A stretch of DNA of 64,000 nucleotides, taken from Cyrtodaria siliqua (taxonomy: Eukaryota; Mollusca; Bivalvia; Adapedonta; Hiatellidae). Positions 43,762 to 54,766 of the stretch are shown piece by piece (within the stretch, counting starts at the first letter, position 1; every line of letters begins with the position of its first letter). A program made the position numbers and the translations under genes. The notes below the pieces were generated by a model. That model saw only the letters and a list, made by a program, of their open reading frames with translations. It ran no database searches and had not been told where the DNA came from. The DNA lies in the NCBI GenBank assembly GCA_037043455.1, contig JAWPHD010011421.1, forward strand, positions 1 to 64,000, given 5' to 3'.

Positions 43762-46700
43762 GTAGGCATTCCTTTGTTTAATTTTGTGGAAAACTTAAGA
43801 AGGTATGTTTTCCTATGGTTAATTATGTGGAGGAACTGGTAAATTATGTGGAGGAACTGGTAAATTATGTGGAGGAACTGAAATTATGTGGAGGAACTTA
43901 AGAAGGTATGTTTTCCTGTGATTAATTATGTGGAGGAACTTAAGAAACTATGTTTTCCTGTGGTTAATTTTGTGGAGGAACTGGTAATTATGTAGAGGAA
44001 CTGGTAAATTATGTAGAGGAACTTAAGAAGGTATGTTTTTCTGTGGTTAATTATGTGGAGGAACTTAAGGTTTGTTTTCCAGTGGTTAATTATGTGGAGG
44101 AACTTAAGAAAGTATGTTTTCCTGTGGTTAATTATATGGAGGAACTGGTAAATTATGTGGAGGAACTGGTAAATTATGTGGAGGAACTGAAATTATGTGG
44201 AGGAACTTAAGAAGGTATGTTTTCCTGTGATTAATTATGTGGAGGAACTTAAGAAAGTATGTTTTCCTGTGGTTAATTTTGTGGAGGAACTGGTAATTAT
44301 GTAGAGGAACTGGTAAATTATGTAGAGGAACTTAAGAAGGTATATTTTCCTGTGGTTAATTATGTGGAGGAACTTAAGAAAGTATGTTTTCCTGTGGTTA
44401 ATTTTGTGGAGGAACTGGTAATTATGTAGAGGAACTGGTAAATTATGTAGAGGAACTTAAGAATGTATGTTTTCCTGTGGTTAATTATGTGGAAGAATTT
44501 AAGAAGGTATGTTTTCCTGTGGTTAATTATGTGGAGGAACTTAAGAAGTTATGTTTTCCAGTGGTTAATTATGTGGAGGAACTTAAGAAAGTATGTTTTC
44601 CTGTGGTTAATTTTGTGGAGGAACTGGTAATTATGTAGAGGAACTGGTAAATTATGTAGAGGAACTTAAAAAGGTATGTTTTTCTGTGGTTAATTATGTG
44701 GAGGAACTTAAGAAGGTGTGTTTTCTTGTGGTTAATTATGTGGAGGAACTTAAGAAGGTATGTTTTCCTGTGGTTCATTATATGGATGTTTTCCTGTGGT
44801 TAATTATGTGGAGGAACTGGTAATTATATAAAATAACTGGTAAATTATGTAGAGGAACTGGTAAATTATGTGGAGGAACTTAAGAAAGTATGTTTTCCTG
44901 TGGTTAAATATGTGGAGGAACTTAAGAAGGTGTGTTTTCTTGTGGTTAATTATGTGGAGGAACTTAAGAAGGTATGTTTTCCTGTGGTTCATTATGTGGA
45001 TGTTTTTCTGTGATTAATTTTGAGGAGGAACTGGTAATTATATAAAATAACTGGTAAATTATGTAGAGGAACTGGTAAATTATGTAGAGGAACTTAAGAA
45101 GGTATGTTTTCCTGTGGTTAATTATGTGGAGGAACTTAAGGTTTGTTTTCCAGTGGTTAATTATGTGGAGGAACTTAAGAAAGTATGTTTTCCTGTGGTT
45201 AATTATATGGAGGAACTGGTAAATTATGTGGAGGAACTGGTAAATTATGTGGAGGAACTGAAATTATGTGGAGGAACTTAAGAAGGTATGTTTTCCTGTG
45301 ATTAATTATGTGGAGGAACTTAAGAAAGTATGTTTTCCTGTGGTTAATTTTGTGGAGGAACTGGTAATTATGTAGAGGAACTGGTAAATTATGTAGAGGA
45401 ACTTAAGAAGGTATATTTTCCTGTGGTTAATTATGTGGAGGAACTTAAGAAAGTATGTTTTCCTGTGGTTAATTTTGTGAAGGAACTGGTAATTATGTAG
45501 AGGAACTGGTAAATTATGTAGAGGAACTTAAGAATGTATGTTTTCCTGTGGTTAATTATGTGGAAGAATTTAAGAAGGTATGTTTTCCTGTGGTTAATTA
45601 TGTGGAGGAACTTAAGAAGTTATGTTTTCCAGTGGTTAATTATGTGGAGGAACTTAAGAAAGTATGTTTTCCTGTGGTTAATTTTGTGGAGGAACTGGTA
45701 ATTATGTAGAGGAACTGGTAAATTATGTAGAGGAACTTAAAAAGGTATGTTTTTCTGTGGTTAATTATGTGGAGGAACTTAAGAAGGTGTGTTTTCTTGT
45801 GGTTAATTATGTGGAGGAACTTAAGAAGGTATGTTTTCCTGTGGTTCATTATGTGGATGTTTTCCTGTGGTTAATTATGTGGAGGAACTGGTAATTATAT
45901 AAAATAACTGGTAAATTATGTAGAGGAACTGGTAAATTATGTGGAGGAACTTAAGAAAGTATGTTTTCCTGTGGTTAAATATGTGGAGGAACTTAAGAAG
46001 GTGTGTTTTCTTGTGGTTAATTATGTGGAGGAACTTAAGAAGGTATGTTTTCCTGTGGTTCATTATGTGGATGTTTTCCTGTGATTAATTTTGAGGAGGA
46101 ACTGGTAATTATATAAAATAACTGGTAAATTATGTAGAGGAACTGGTAAATTATGTGGAGGAACTTAAGAAAGTATGTTTTCCTGTGGTAAATTATGTGG
46201 AGAAACTTAAGAAGGTATGTTTTCATGTGGTTAGTTATATGGAGGAAGTATGTTTTCCTGTGGTTAATTATGTGGAGGAACTGGTAAATTATGTGGAGAA
46301 ACTTAAGAAGGTATGTTTTCATGTGGTTAATTTTGTGGAGGAATTGGTAATTATGTAGAGGAACAGGTAAATTATGTGAAGGAACTGCTAAATTATGTGG
46401 AGAAATGTAAGAAGGTATGTTTTCCTGTTTATAATTTTGTGGAGGAACTGGTAATTATGTAGAGCAGTGAACTCTCTTGTTAGTTCACTGTTTAGAGGAA
46501 CTGGTAAATTATGTAGAGTAACTGGTAAATTATGCTGAGGAACTTAAGAAAGTATGTTTTCCTGTGGTTAATTATGTGGAGGAACTGGTAATTATGTGGA
46601 GGAACTTAATAAGGTGTGTTTTCCTGTTGTTAATTATGTGGATGAACTGGTAAATTATGTGGAGAAACTTAATAAGGTATTTTATCTGTGGTTAACTATG

Positions 46701-48235
46701 TGGACAACTGGTAAATTATGTGGAGGAACTGGTAATTATGTAGAGGAACTGGTAAATTATGTGGAGGAACTTAATAAGTATGTTTCATGTGGTTAATTAT
46801 GTGGAGAAACTTAAGAAGGTTTGTTTTCCTGTGGTTAATTATGTGGAGGAACTGGTAATTATGTAGAGGAACTGGTAAATTATGTAGAGGTACTGGTAAA
46901 TTAGGTAGAGGAACTGGTAAATTAGGTAGAGGAACTGGTAAATTATGTGGAGGAACTTGTTAAAGAAGGTGTGTTTTCCTGTTGTTAGTTATATGGAGGA
47001 ACTGGTAAATTATGTGGAGAAACTTAAGAATGTATGTTTGCCTGTGGTTAATTATGTGGTGGAACTGGTAATTTATGTGGAGGAACTGGTAATTATGTAA
47101 AGGAACTGGTAATTATGTATAAGAACTGGTAAATTATGTGGAGGAACTTAAGAAAGTATGTTTTCATGTGGTTAATTATGTAGAAAATCTTAAGAAGGTA
47201 TCTTTTCTTGTGGTTAATTATGTGGAAGAACTTAAGAATGTATCTTTTCCTGTTGTTAATTATGTGGAGGAACTGGTAAATTATGTGGAGTAACTGCTAA
47301 ATTATGTGTATAAACTTAAGAAGGTATGTTTTCCTGTGGTTAATTATGTGGAAGAACTTAAGAAAGTATGTTTTCCTGTGGTTAATTATGTAGAGGTACT
47401 GGAAAATTATGTGGAGAAACTTAAGATGGTATGTTTTCCTGTGGTTAATTATGTGGAGGAACTGGTAAATTATGTGGGGGAACAGGTGATTAAATAGAGG
47501 AACTGGTAAATTATGTGGAAGAACTTAAGAAATTATGTCCTGTGGTTCATTATGTAGAGAAACGTAAGAAGGTATGTTTTCCTGTGGTTAATTATGTGGA
47601 GTAACTTAAGAATGTATGTTTTCCAGTGGTTAATTATGTTGAGGAACTTAAGAAAGTATGTTTTCCTGTGGTTAATTATGTGGAAGAACTTAAGAAAGTA
47701 TGTTTTCCTGTGGTTAATTATGTGGAGGAACTTAAGAAAGTATGTTTTCCTGTGGTTAATTATATGGAGGAAATGGTAAATTATGTGGAGGAACTGGTAA
47801 TTATGTAGAGGAACTGGTAATTTATGTAGAGGAACTGGTAATTATGTAGAGGAACTGGTCAATTATGTGGAGGAACTGGTAATTATGTAGAGGAACTGGT
47901 CAATTATGTAGAGGAACTGGTAAATTAAAGAAAGTATGTTTTCCTGTTGTTAATTTTGTGGAGGAACTTAACAAGGTATCTTTTCCTGTGGTTAATTATG
48001 TGGTGGAGCTTAAGAAAGTATGTTTTCCTGTGGTTAATTATGTGGTGGAGCTTAAGAAAGTATGTTTTCCTGTGGTTAATTATGTGGTGGAGCTTAAGAA
48101 AGTATGTTTTCCTGTGGTTAATTATGTGGTGGAGCTTAAGAAAGTATGTTTTCCTGTGGTTAATTATGTGGTGGAGCTTAAGAAAGTATGTTTTCCTGTG
48201 GTTAATTATGCGGAGGATACTTAAGAAGGTTTGTT
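43733..48235 (+). repeat. ~4.5-kb minisatellite derived from the exon 3/intron 3 junction
   Basis: Two interleaved unit types are built on AATTATGTGGAGGAACT: a 42-bp unit continuing TAAGAAG|GTATGTTTTCCTGT, and a ~21-bp unit continuing GGTA. The first unit overlaps the true exon end (GTAAATTATGTAGAGGAACT at 43734-43753), so the array is the coding end of helix 4 plus splice donor, amplified. Its size suggests on the order of a hundred or more units (estimate, not a count). Runs of identical long units near 47626-47780 and 47990-48200 look recently homogenised. Frames such as VCFPVVNYVVELKK repeats are array products. Confidence 0.9.
44000..46140 (+). repeat. Higher-order tandem duplication of 1071 bp inside the exon 3-derived array
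   Basis: Landmarks recur at a constant 1071-bp offset: GGTTTGTTTTCCAGTGG at about 44068 and 45139, and identical minus-strand frames at 44569-44778 and 45640-45849 and at 44804-44992 and 45875-46063. The two ~1-kb blocks differ at only a few positions. Confidence 0.85.
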
Positions 48236-49150
48236 TTTCTTCAAACCAACCTACTTTCTAGCGAATTACAATTTTAAAAGGTGACTGCTTACATGTGTTT
48301 ATTTTAATGAGTTAAGCTAGATATTAATTGCATTATTTTTTCTTGACAGACAATTTATCAAAATATGTCCATGTACATATTAAACCCCCATGGAATGGGA
48401 TGTATTATGGAATGTGGCTGTCCGAACGTACAACACCTACGCTCATGAAACTTCATAAATACATTGCCCTTGATGAGAGGAGAAACTTTTTTGTGGTCAT
48501 TAGGCCAAAGGTCAAAGTCACACTGACCTCATAATGGCATTTATGTATTCCGCATGATAACTCGGGATGTATAAGAATCATGTAATGATCATGAACCTGT
48601 GTTGCTACATTGCCTTTGGTGAGAGAAAGAAACAAGGCATGGACCTACTCATTCTATGCGATATCCCCATAAGTACCCACATTCATGATACATTGCCCTT
48701 GGTGAGAGGAGGAACCCTATTGCTATTGGGGTCAGTCAGTCACAAATCAAGGTCACATTGGCCTGCCAATGGTGCAATCCTGAAAAATCACCATCTACAC
48801 TGTAATTTTTGCATTTACTTTTCTTTTACTTTACACTTTACATAATAATTCCTCTTTTGACCGTTTGCCGCCCGAAACTATACAGTTCAATGATGACCCC
48901 TATACATTGTCGAGTAAATAGACTTAGGTAAATGATGCCCTGAAAATGAAAGTTCTTGTCTTCTCTGTAACTCTTCAAGTCTTAGCCATACTCATGAAAC
49001 TTTACAGGTACACTGTCCAAGATATGAAGCTGACGCTAAACATTTTGGAGTCAATAGGTAAAAGGTCAAGGTCACCATGATATAATAAGGACAAACCTTG
49101 TCTGCTCTATAACTCTTAAAAATTTGTAGCCACATGTATGAAGCTACATA
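48236..49150 (+). repeat. Decayed repeat with GGTCAAGGTCA-type units (intron 3)
   Basis: Loose repeats of ACATTGCCCTTGATGAGAGG, GGCCAAAGGTCAAAGTCACA and ACTCTTCAAGTCTTAGCCATA-like phrases; typical molluscan dispersed repeat, too diverged to delimit units. No exon. Confidence 0.45.
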
Positions 49151-50095
49151 GTTTAAGAGCATAGTTGCTATTGGTTCACAGTCTTCACATACAAAAAAAG
49201 GAACAGGCTGTTAATTATAAAGTTCCAAAAGACAAATCAAATATCTTAGATTTGAATTGTTAAGTAGTGAATAATACTAATGGTTGATTAGTTATATTGA
49301 ATTGTTGATAAATGTCTAAAACCTGATCCTAAAACAAAAGCTCCAAAATTTGACTTCAACAATTTTTATTTGGCCATACTTTTGGCGCAAAGAATTTTTG
49401 AACCAATGTGGACCCTGATTCCTAGTTTAAAGATCACATGAGAAATAAAATTATCTATTTAATCAGTATTCAGTGGTAACAAAATTTGGCAATTTACATT
49501 GCAGAATGTGTTTGAATATGCAGTCTTTAGAATTGTTGTCTTTTTCGTAGAGATTTCCATGATTCCTAAATTTGTGTTACAAAAAATGTCTCCAGGGTCA
49601 AAACCAACAAACTTGATTTTCTATGATCTACTGATTGAGCCCATTGTTAATTCTCAATGAGATGTTTGCATCCAAGATAAATGATAATGCAAAATTTGGC
49701 CAAGATATTTTATTACATGAACCTTTTGAACATCACACAGTAATTCGACCCCATTCCCCTCCTCAAAAAGAATGTATTTTTCCCTTTTTTGAGAAAAAAT
49801 TGCCCTCAAAAAAATAAATTAAAAAAATATAATAATTTTATTATTATTATTATTTTTTAGTTGACCATCCATAACATGTACATCAAATATGTTCTTGATG
49901 TGAATTTAATATAAAATGAAAGACTGAGACTTGATACATATAAAAAAATACTATCTTAAAAATACTAAAAATACAAATTCCCCCTTTTCCCAATTCACGT
50001 CGAATTTTTCCCCCTCTAAAGGGCCCCGACCCCCTTCCCCGTGAAAAGTCACACTATTGCCTATGAATGTCTGATGCTACATTGACTGTTTGATT
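49151..50095 (+). other. Intron 3 segment with a dispersed repeat; no gene
   Basis: Contains a T/A-rich microsatellite (TTATTATTATTATT, about 49839-49855) and a CCCC-rich stretch (about 49980-50045) of the kind seen in dispersed mollusc repeats. No coding segment. Confidence 0.4.
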
Positions 50096-50099
50096 TTTA

Positions 50100-50835
50100 T
50101 GCTTGTGCATGTTTTATAATTAAATGCAGTGACTGTTGAGGTTTGTTATTACTGGGCATTTGGTCATGGAGGTGCATGTTTTATAATTAAATACAGTGAC
50201 TGTTGAGGTTTGTTATTACTGGGCATTTTGGTCATGGAGGTGCATGTTTTATAATTAAATGCAGTGACTGTTGAGGTTTGTTATTACTGGGCATTTGGTC
50301 ATGGAGGTGCATGTTTTATAATTAAATACAGTGACTGTTGAGGTTTGTTATTACTGGGAATTTGGTCATGGAGGTGCATGTTTTATAATTAAATACAGTG
50401 ACTGTTGAGGTTTGTTATTACTGTGCATGTGGTCACAGATGCATGTTTTATAATTAAATGCAGTGACTGTTGAGGTTTGTTATTACCGGGCATGTGGTCA
50501 CAGATGCATGTTTTATAATTAAATGCAGTGACTGTTGAGGTTTGTTATTACTGGGCATGTGGTCACAGATGCATGTTTTATAATTAAATGCAGTGACTGT
50601 TGAGGTTTGTTATTACTGGGCATGTGGTCACAGATGCATGTTTTATAATTAAATGCAGTGACTGTTGAGGTTTGTTATTACTGGGCATGTGGTCACAGAT
50701 GCATGTTTTATAATTAAATGCAGTGACTGTTGAGGTTTGTTATTACTGGGCATGTGGTCACAGAGGTGCATCTTTTATAATTAAATGCAGTGACTGTTGA
50801 GGTTTGTTATTACCGGGCATGTGGTCACAGAGGTT
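50100..50835 (+). repeat. Tandem repeat, 65-69 bp unit, 11 copies
   Basis: Each unit reads GCATGTTTTATAATTAAATG then CAGTGACTGTTGAGGTTTGT then TATTACTGGGCAT. The first ~5 copies end TTTGGTCATGGAGGT (68-69 bp) and the later ones GTGGTCACAGAT (65 bp), so two subfamilies are arranged in blocks. Conservation is high, indicating recent expansion. Confidence 0.85.
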
Positions 50836-50839
50836 TTTG

Positions 50840-51274
50840 AAAATGCACAATAAAAATGTGATACACCACTTTAAACTCTTACCAGATTACCATATATATA
50901 TATACCAATTAAGCACATTTCCACACCATCCTTCAGTTCTCTGAACAATAGTGCATTGATTGAAAAATAAGTTAGAAAAACAAGGAAGGACAGAAATTGT
51001 TAATGCAAGTCACATGCTGATCTTCATCAGTTGATGTCACTGATAAAGAGCCAAAGGACAGTCTTATTTAACAATATTTATTCAAGAAACGTTGTGTACA
51101 CAACAGTACATCATATTTAAATGTAAAGGATGTGAAAATAAGTGGTCCAAAAAATCTTTTGCTTTTTCAGCATTTCACAGGGCAGTTTGGTTTTGACAGT
51201 TGTCATTTCAGATACAGTGTAGTTATTTCATATAATATATTGTTCTTAATACTTTGTTTGTGTTGCCTGCATAG
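50840..51274 (+). other. Intron 3 segment, nothing recognised
   Basis: AT-rich, no supported feature. Confidence 0.4.
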
Positions 51275-51384
51275 ATTGGCAGACACTAAGGGATCACTTT
51301 GTCGGCAGCATCTGCGACAGCATCGGTGTCACACCCTCGTTTCTGATCAGTAAATCTGTAGGATTATATACCCACCAGCTTTAA
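51275..51384 (+). other. Exon-like open segment of unknown origin
   Basis: After an acceptor-like GTTGCCTGCATAG (AG at 51273-51274) the phase-1 frame reads DWQTLRDHFVGSICDSIG then VTPSFLISKSVGLYTHQL and a stop at 51382-51384. It is GC-richer than its surroundings and looks like a terminal exon. It does not match the phase 0 of ACBD5 exon 3 and is not part of known ACBD5 structure. It may be a fragment of another, possibly mobile, gene. Confidence 0.3.
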
Positions 51385-51962
51385 ACTATATAACCTAATT
51401 GTCCTTGTGAGAGGATGACCCATATTGATTTTTGGGTCTGTTTGGTCAAAGGTCAATGTCGCCTTTTCCTGATTATGAAAAACATTAGCGACATGATGAT
51501 TTCAACGTCTGTGGCCACATTGATCAAACCACAATGGTGTCACTGTGTAATCTATGACTTGACTGGATTAACTGTTTAATTAATTGCTACCGGCTTCTGA
51601 TTGATCATCGGTTAATTAGACTGAACTGCGATAAAACAGATGGTGACGGTCAAACGTGTGAAAAGGTAAAATCGGCAAAAAATATAATTGACTTGATTTG
51701 TTTTTGTTGTTTGTTAATTTTGTTTTACACACATTTTAATTTAAAGAACAAAGAAATATAATTTTAATGAGGATAATTTAAATATTTATAAATCGGCGAC
51801 ATGTACATAAACAGAGCGTGTTTTAACCTGTGTTATCATTCAGTCAAAACAAATCAATATTACCATTGTGATATTTTGAGCTTGCAGACTACATGTACTT
51901 TATAAATCATGTGATGTGTTTATGTTTGATACACAAATGGCTCAAAGAAGTTTATTTCGTTT

Positions 51963-52373
51963 ATGTCATCGCAATCTCCGAAACGGCCTGTTGGGGATGC
52001 ACTGTCTGACTCTCAGACTTCGAAGAAGCAGAAAATAAGTGACAATTCAGAAAAGGAATGGAATAGTAGTTTTTTAAGTTCAAATGTATATCCTTGCACA
52101 CCGTTCTTGACAATAAAATATTTACAGAATTTCACTAAATTTAAAGTTATTAAAGGATGTTTTATAAAACGACGCTTCGATTTGTTTGATTTACATTTGA
52201 CTTTTGACATTTCGATTTTGACCCTTGGGATTTTTGAGTCAAGGGTCACACGACTTTTCACTTTTGTCAGCACGACAATTCGACAGCACGACATCGCTAA
52301 TTTCCATGCGTTCTTCACACATGTCAATATGGTAAACAAATATATGTCAAATAAGATCGTGCACGTCAGTTAA
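51963..52373 (+). other. 136-codon ORF of doubtful status (possible LINE ORF1 N-terminus)
   Basis: The first ~35 residues (MSSQSPKRPVGDALSDSQTS, KKQKISDNSEKE) are hydrophilic and protein-like, recalling the N-terminus of retrotransposon ORF1 proteins. The remainder is compositionally like translated noncoding DNA and overlaps an inverted-repeat arm. I would treat it as a mobile-element fragment at most. Confidence 0.25.
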
Positions 52374-53180
52374 ATCTTTTTCAAACAATTATATAAAGTG
52401 GATAAAAAGAAACTGAAATTGTTTTCGTAAAAATTGGTATTGAATCACAATATAGATTTTTATTTTCTGTGAACACTTTTGTTTCCATTGTCAATATTGT
52501 TGTGTTGCTATAACCTTGTATATATGTTTTTGTTTACTATGTTTGTTTTGTAAAGAGGGCCTCGGGGAAGATTAGTATTTTTTTTACTCACTGGGCTACC
52601 CTCTTAAAATAAAGTCTTCAGTTCAATTCATTTCAATTCAAATGATTTTCGCGTACACACGCGTTTTGACGCATGGGAATTCAATTTGACCCAATTCTGA
52701 CGCAGGTAATTTATCACCTGTGCGTTTTTATGATGCTGGTAGATTTGCAGCCAAGCATCAATCTAATACCTATTTTCGATAGCCCAAACATCAGAACAAG
52801 AGAAAAAAATATCATTTGAGACATAATTTATGTTTCGAATGATTTTTTTTCCTTTCTCAAATTAACGGTTATGATGATATTACACAGTATTTTGCTCCAG
52901 GGTCACGGCCTGTGCGGCTCTGGTTTGGGGTCAAAAGTTCAAATACACAAATACCCAAAATCTATTTTATTAATTAATTTACAGTGCCATGCATAAATAA
53001 TAGCATAGTTACATATTATTATTACCATTCTGAATATCAAAGCACAATCAACACAGTGTTACCCCTAAATTTGAACATGGGGTCAAAGTATATAAACAAA
53101 CATATATTTGTTTACCATATTGACATGTGTGAAGAATGCATGGAAATTAGCATCAATGTCATGAATGTCGTGCTGTCGAA
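52272..53180. repeat. Inverted repeat with ~75-85 bp arms spanning a LINE 3' end
   Basis: ATTCGACAGCACGACAT.GCTAATTTCCATGCGTTCTTCACACATGTCAATATGGTAAACAAATATATG in pieces at about 52278-52348 is mirrored at about 53093-53178 (CATATATTTGTTTACCATAT, TGACATGTGTGAAGAA, TCGTGCTGTCGAAT). The loop of about 750 bp holds the LINE tail at 52400-52645. Confidence 0.65.
52400..52645 (+). mobile_element. LINE 3' untranslated end with TTCAA-type tail
   Basis: TTGTAAAGAGGGCCTCGGGG, then CACTGGGCTACCCTCTTAAAATAAAG and a tail of TTCAATTCA repeats is a typical mollusc non-LTR retrotransposon 3' end (motif given in parts). No coding region is attached. Confidence 0.55.
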
Positions 53181-53495
53181 TTGGTTCTAGTTTGTTTTAA
53201 AATAATATCCAGTATGCATGTGTATTTAGAATGTTCAGTTTAATGTTATTTGTTTTCAAATATCAATCATTCCTCTGGGTTCATGTCTTAATGGCTATGA
53301 TAGTTACTGGTATACTGACTTTTCAAATTATTTCCCTTAAGTTCAGCCTGCAGCCCTAGACAGGTTATATACCTCTTCATCAGCAGATAATATATATATA
53401 TATATAAATATAGTTGATAAAATTGCTAGCAACAGATAAGCACTTTCTAGTATTAAGAAGAATACAAGTCAATTGTTTTCACTAATTTTTTTCAG
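53181..53495 (+). other. Intron 3 end, nothing recognised
   Basis: Contains a short (TA)n run at about 53390-53406; otherwise featureless up to the candidate exon. Confidence 0.4.
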
Positions 53496-53552
53496 ACACT
53501 CAAAGTGTGCACTGAAAAATGGAATGACATGTCCAAAAATGGTGACCCCAGG
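53496..53552 (+). CDS. Candidate 57-nt cassette exon of the ACBD5-like gene
   Basis: It is flanked by a good acceptor (TTTTCACTAATTTTTTTCAG, AG at 53494-53495) and a donor (CCCAGG|GTATGA at 53553). Its length is exactly 19 codons, it starts and ends in phase 0, and the frame is open: TLKVCTEKWNDMSKNGDPR. Exon 3 ends and exon 4 begins in phase 0, so inclusion would insert 19 hydrophilic residues between ELKK and IVEAMP without a frameshift. In vertebrate ACBD5 the two flanking segments are contiguous (KKIIETMP), so this would be an optional exon. Support is from splice logic and composition only. Confidence 0.5.
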
Positions 53553-54009
53553 GTATGATTATATTTGATTATATTTCTGAAACTAATTAATTATGTATTG
53601 TATTGGATAATGTATTTTGTTTGGTCATTGGCATACACACTTTATAATAATTTTGTTGTGAGTTGATATATTTTTATCCAAAGTAGCCTCTCACAAACAA
53701 CACAGCTATCAGTGAATGGCCTCGGGAGGTCAACATACAGAGATTAAAGTGTGATCATTTGTTAATTTTGTCTCAAAGGGGCATCTCTGTCATATAAGCA
53801 AACTTTTTCTCCAATAAAAGCAGAGTCTGTTTGAAGATCAGAATCATGAAAGACAAGTTGAACTCAGTTGTGCCTTGTGATTGTGTATTCTAGCTAATTG
53901 TTTTATGAAACAGGAAAATGTGAAATCACATTTTGCAACAATATTATGGCCAGGTTTTAATTGGTAATTTGGGAATGGCATATCGTTGACAAGTATATTC
54001 ATCCCTGTT
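53553..54009 (+). other. Intron segment, nothing recognised
   Basis: No supported feature. Confidence 0.4.
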
Positions 54010-54560
54010 TAGCTCACCTGAGCCAAAGACTCAAAGTGAGCTATTGTGACTATATTTTGTCTGTCGTCCATCATTTAAAGTTTTCTTAAACAATTTTTCC
54101 TTAAATTGCTGGGCGATTTTGACCAAACTTCACATGGCTGATCCTTAAGCCAGCTTTTTCAAATGTGTTAAAATTAAGTCAGTGTGACATACAAGATGGA
54201 TGCCATTGCCATAAAAAGTTGAAACCTTAAAAAATCTTCTCAAGAACCACTAAACAGATTGATTTCAGTATATATATTTTTTTATTAATAATTGCCAACC
54301 CCTGGACTATCAAGTTTGTTTAAATGAAGTCCTGGGTTAAAAAATGGCTGCACCCCATGGGTCCAAAGTTTGCATATAGAGATTTTGCGTGTTTTTCTAA
54401 TATTTGGTATGTAGCATTACCAAGTTTCTTCAAATGGTAACCTTGGGGTAAAATTTGGCCCCACCCCCAAAAAACAGTCACATGTTTTACATAGAGTTAT
54501 ATAGAGACAACTTTACAAAGTATCAGAAAACTTGTCACACTTGTTTCTTGTACAGTAAAA
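54010..54560 (+). repeat. Hairpin-headed repeat starting TTTAGCTCACCTGAGCCAAAG
   Basis: The head stem AGCTCACCTGAGCC...TCAAAGTGAGCT at about 54010-54043 is followed by GTCTGTCGTCCATC and unit-like phrases (GACCAAACTTCACATGGCTG, ACAAGATGGATGCCATTGCC). The same phrases close the window (about 63880-63960). Internal repetition is weak in this copy. Confidence 0.6.
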
Positions 54561-54766
54561 CTTGCTTATAACAAACTCCTGGGGACCTCAACAAATATTT
54601 CGCTATAACTGATGCTATATCCGTAAAACGAATTCGGTACAGTAATCACAAATTTGTTACAGCAAAGGTGCTTTTGCTTACTATATTTACATCTGACGAG
54701 TGGTCATTGCAAAACGGGAAGTGTACTGATTTGAGCTTTACCGCACCGCACCTTTCGTTTTTTAGC

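Noticed and set aside
47594..48261. Repeat protein frames VCFPVVNYVVELKK and related minus-strand frames in the 43.7-48.2 kb array
   Set aside because: They are by-products of the exon 3-derived minisatellite. Frames break repeatedly, and read-through from exon 3 stops at 43840.
50100..50835. Regular direct repeats that could be mistaken for a CRISPR array
   Set aside because: Units are contiguous without unique spacers, the genome is eukaryotic, and no cas genes are present; it is an ordinary tandem repeat.
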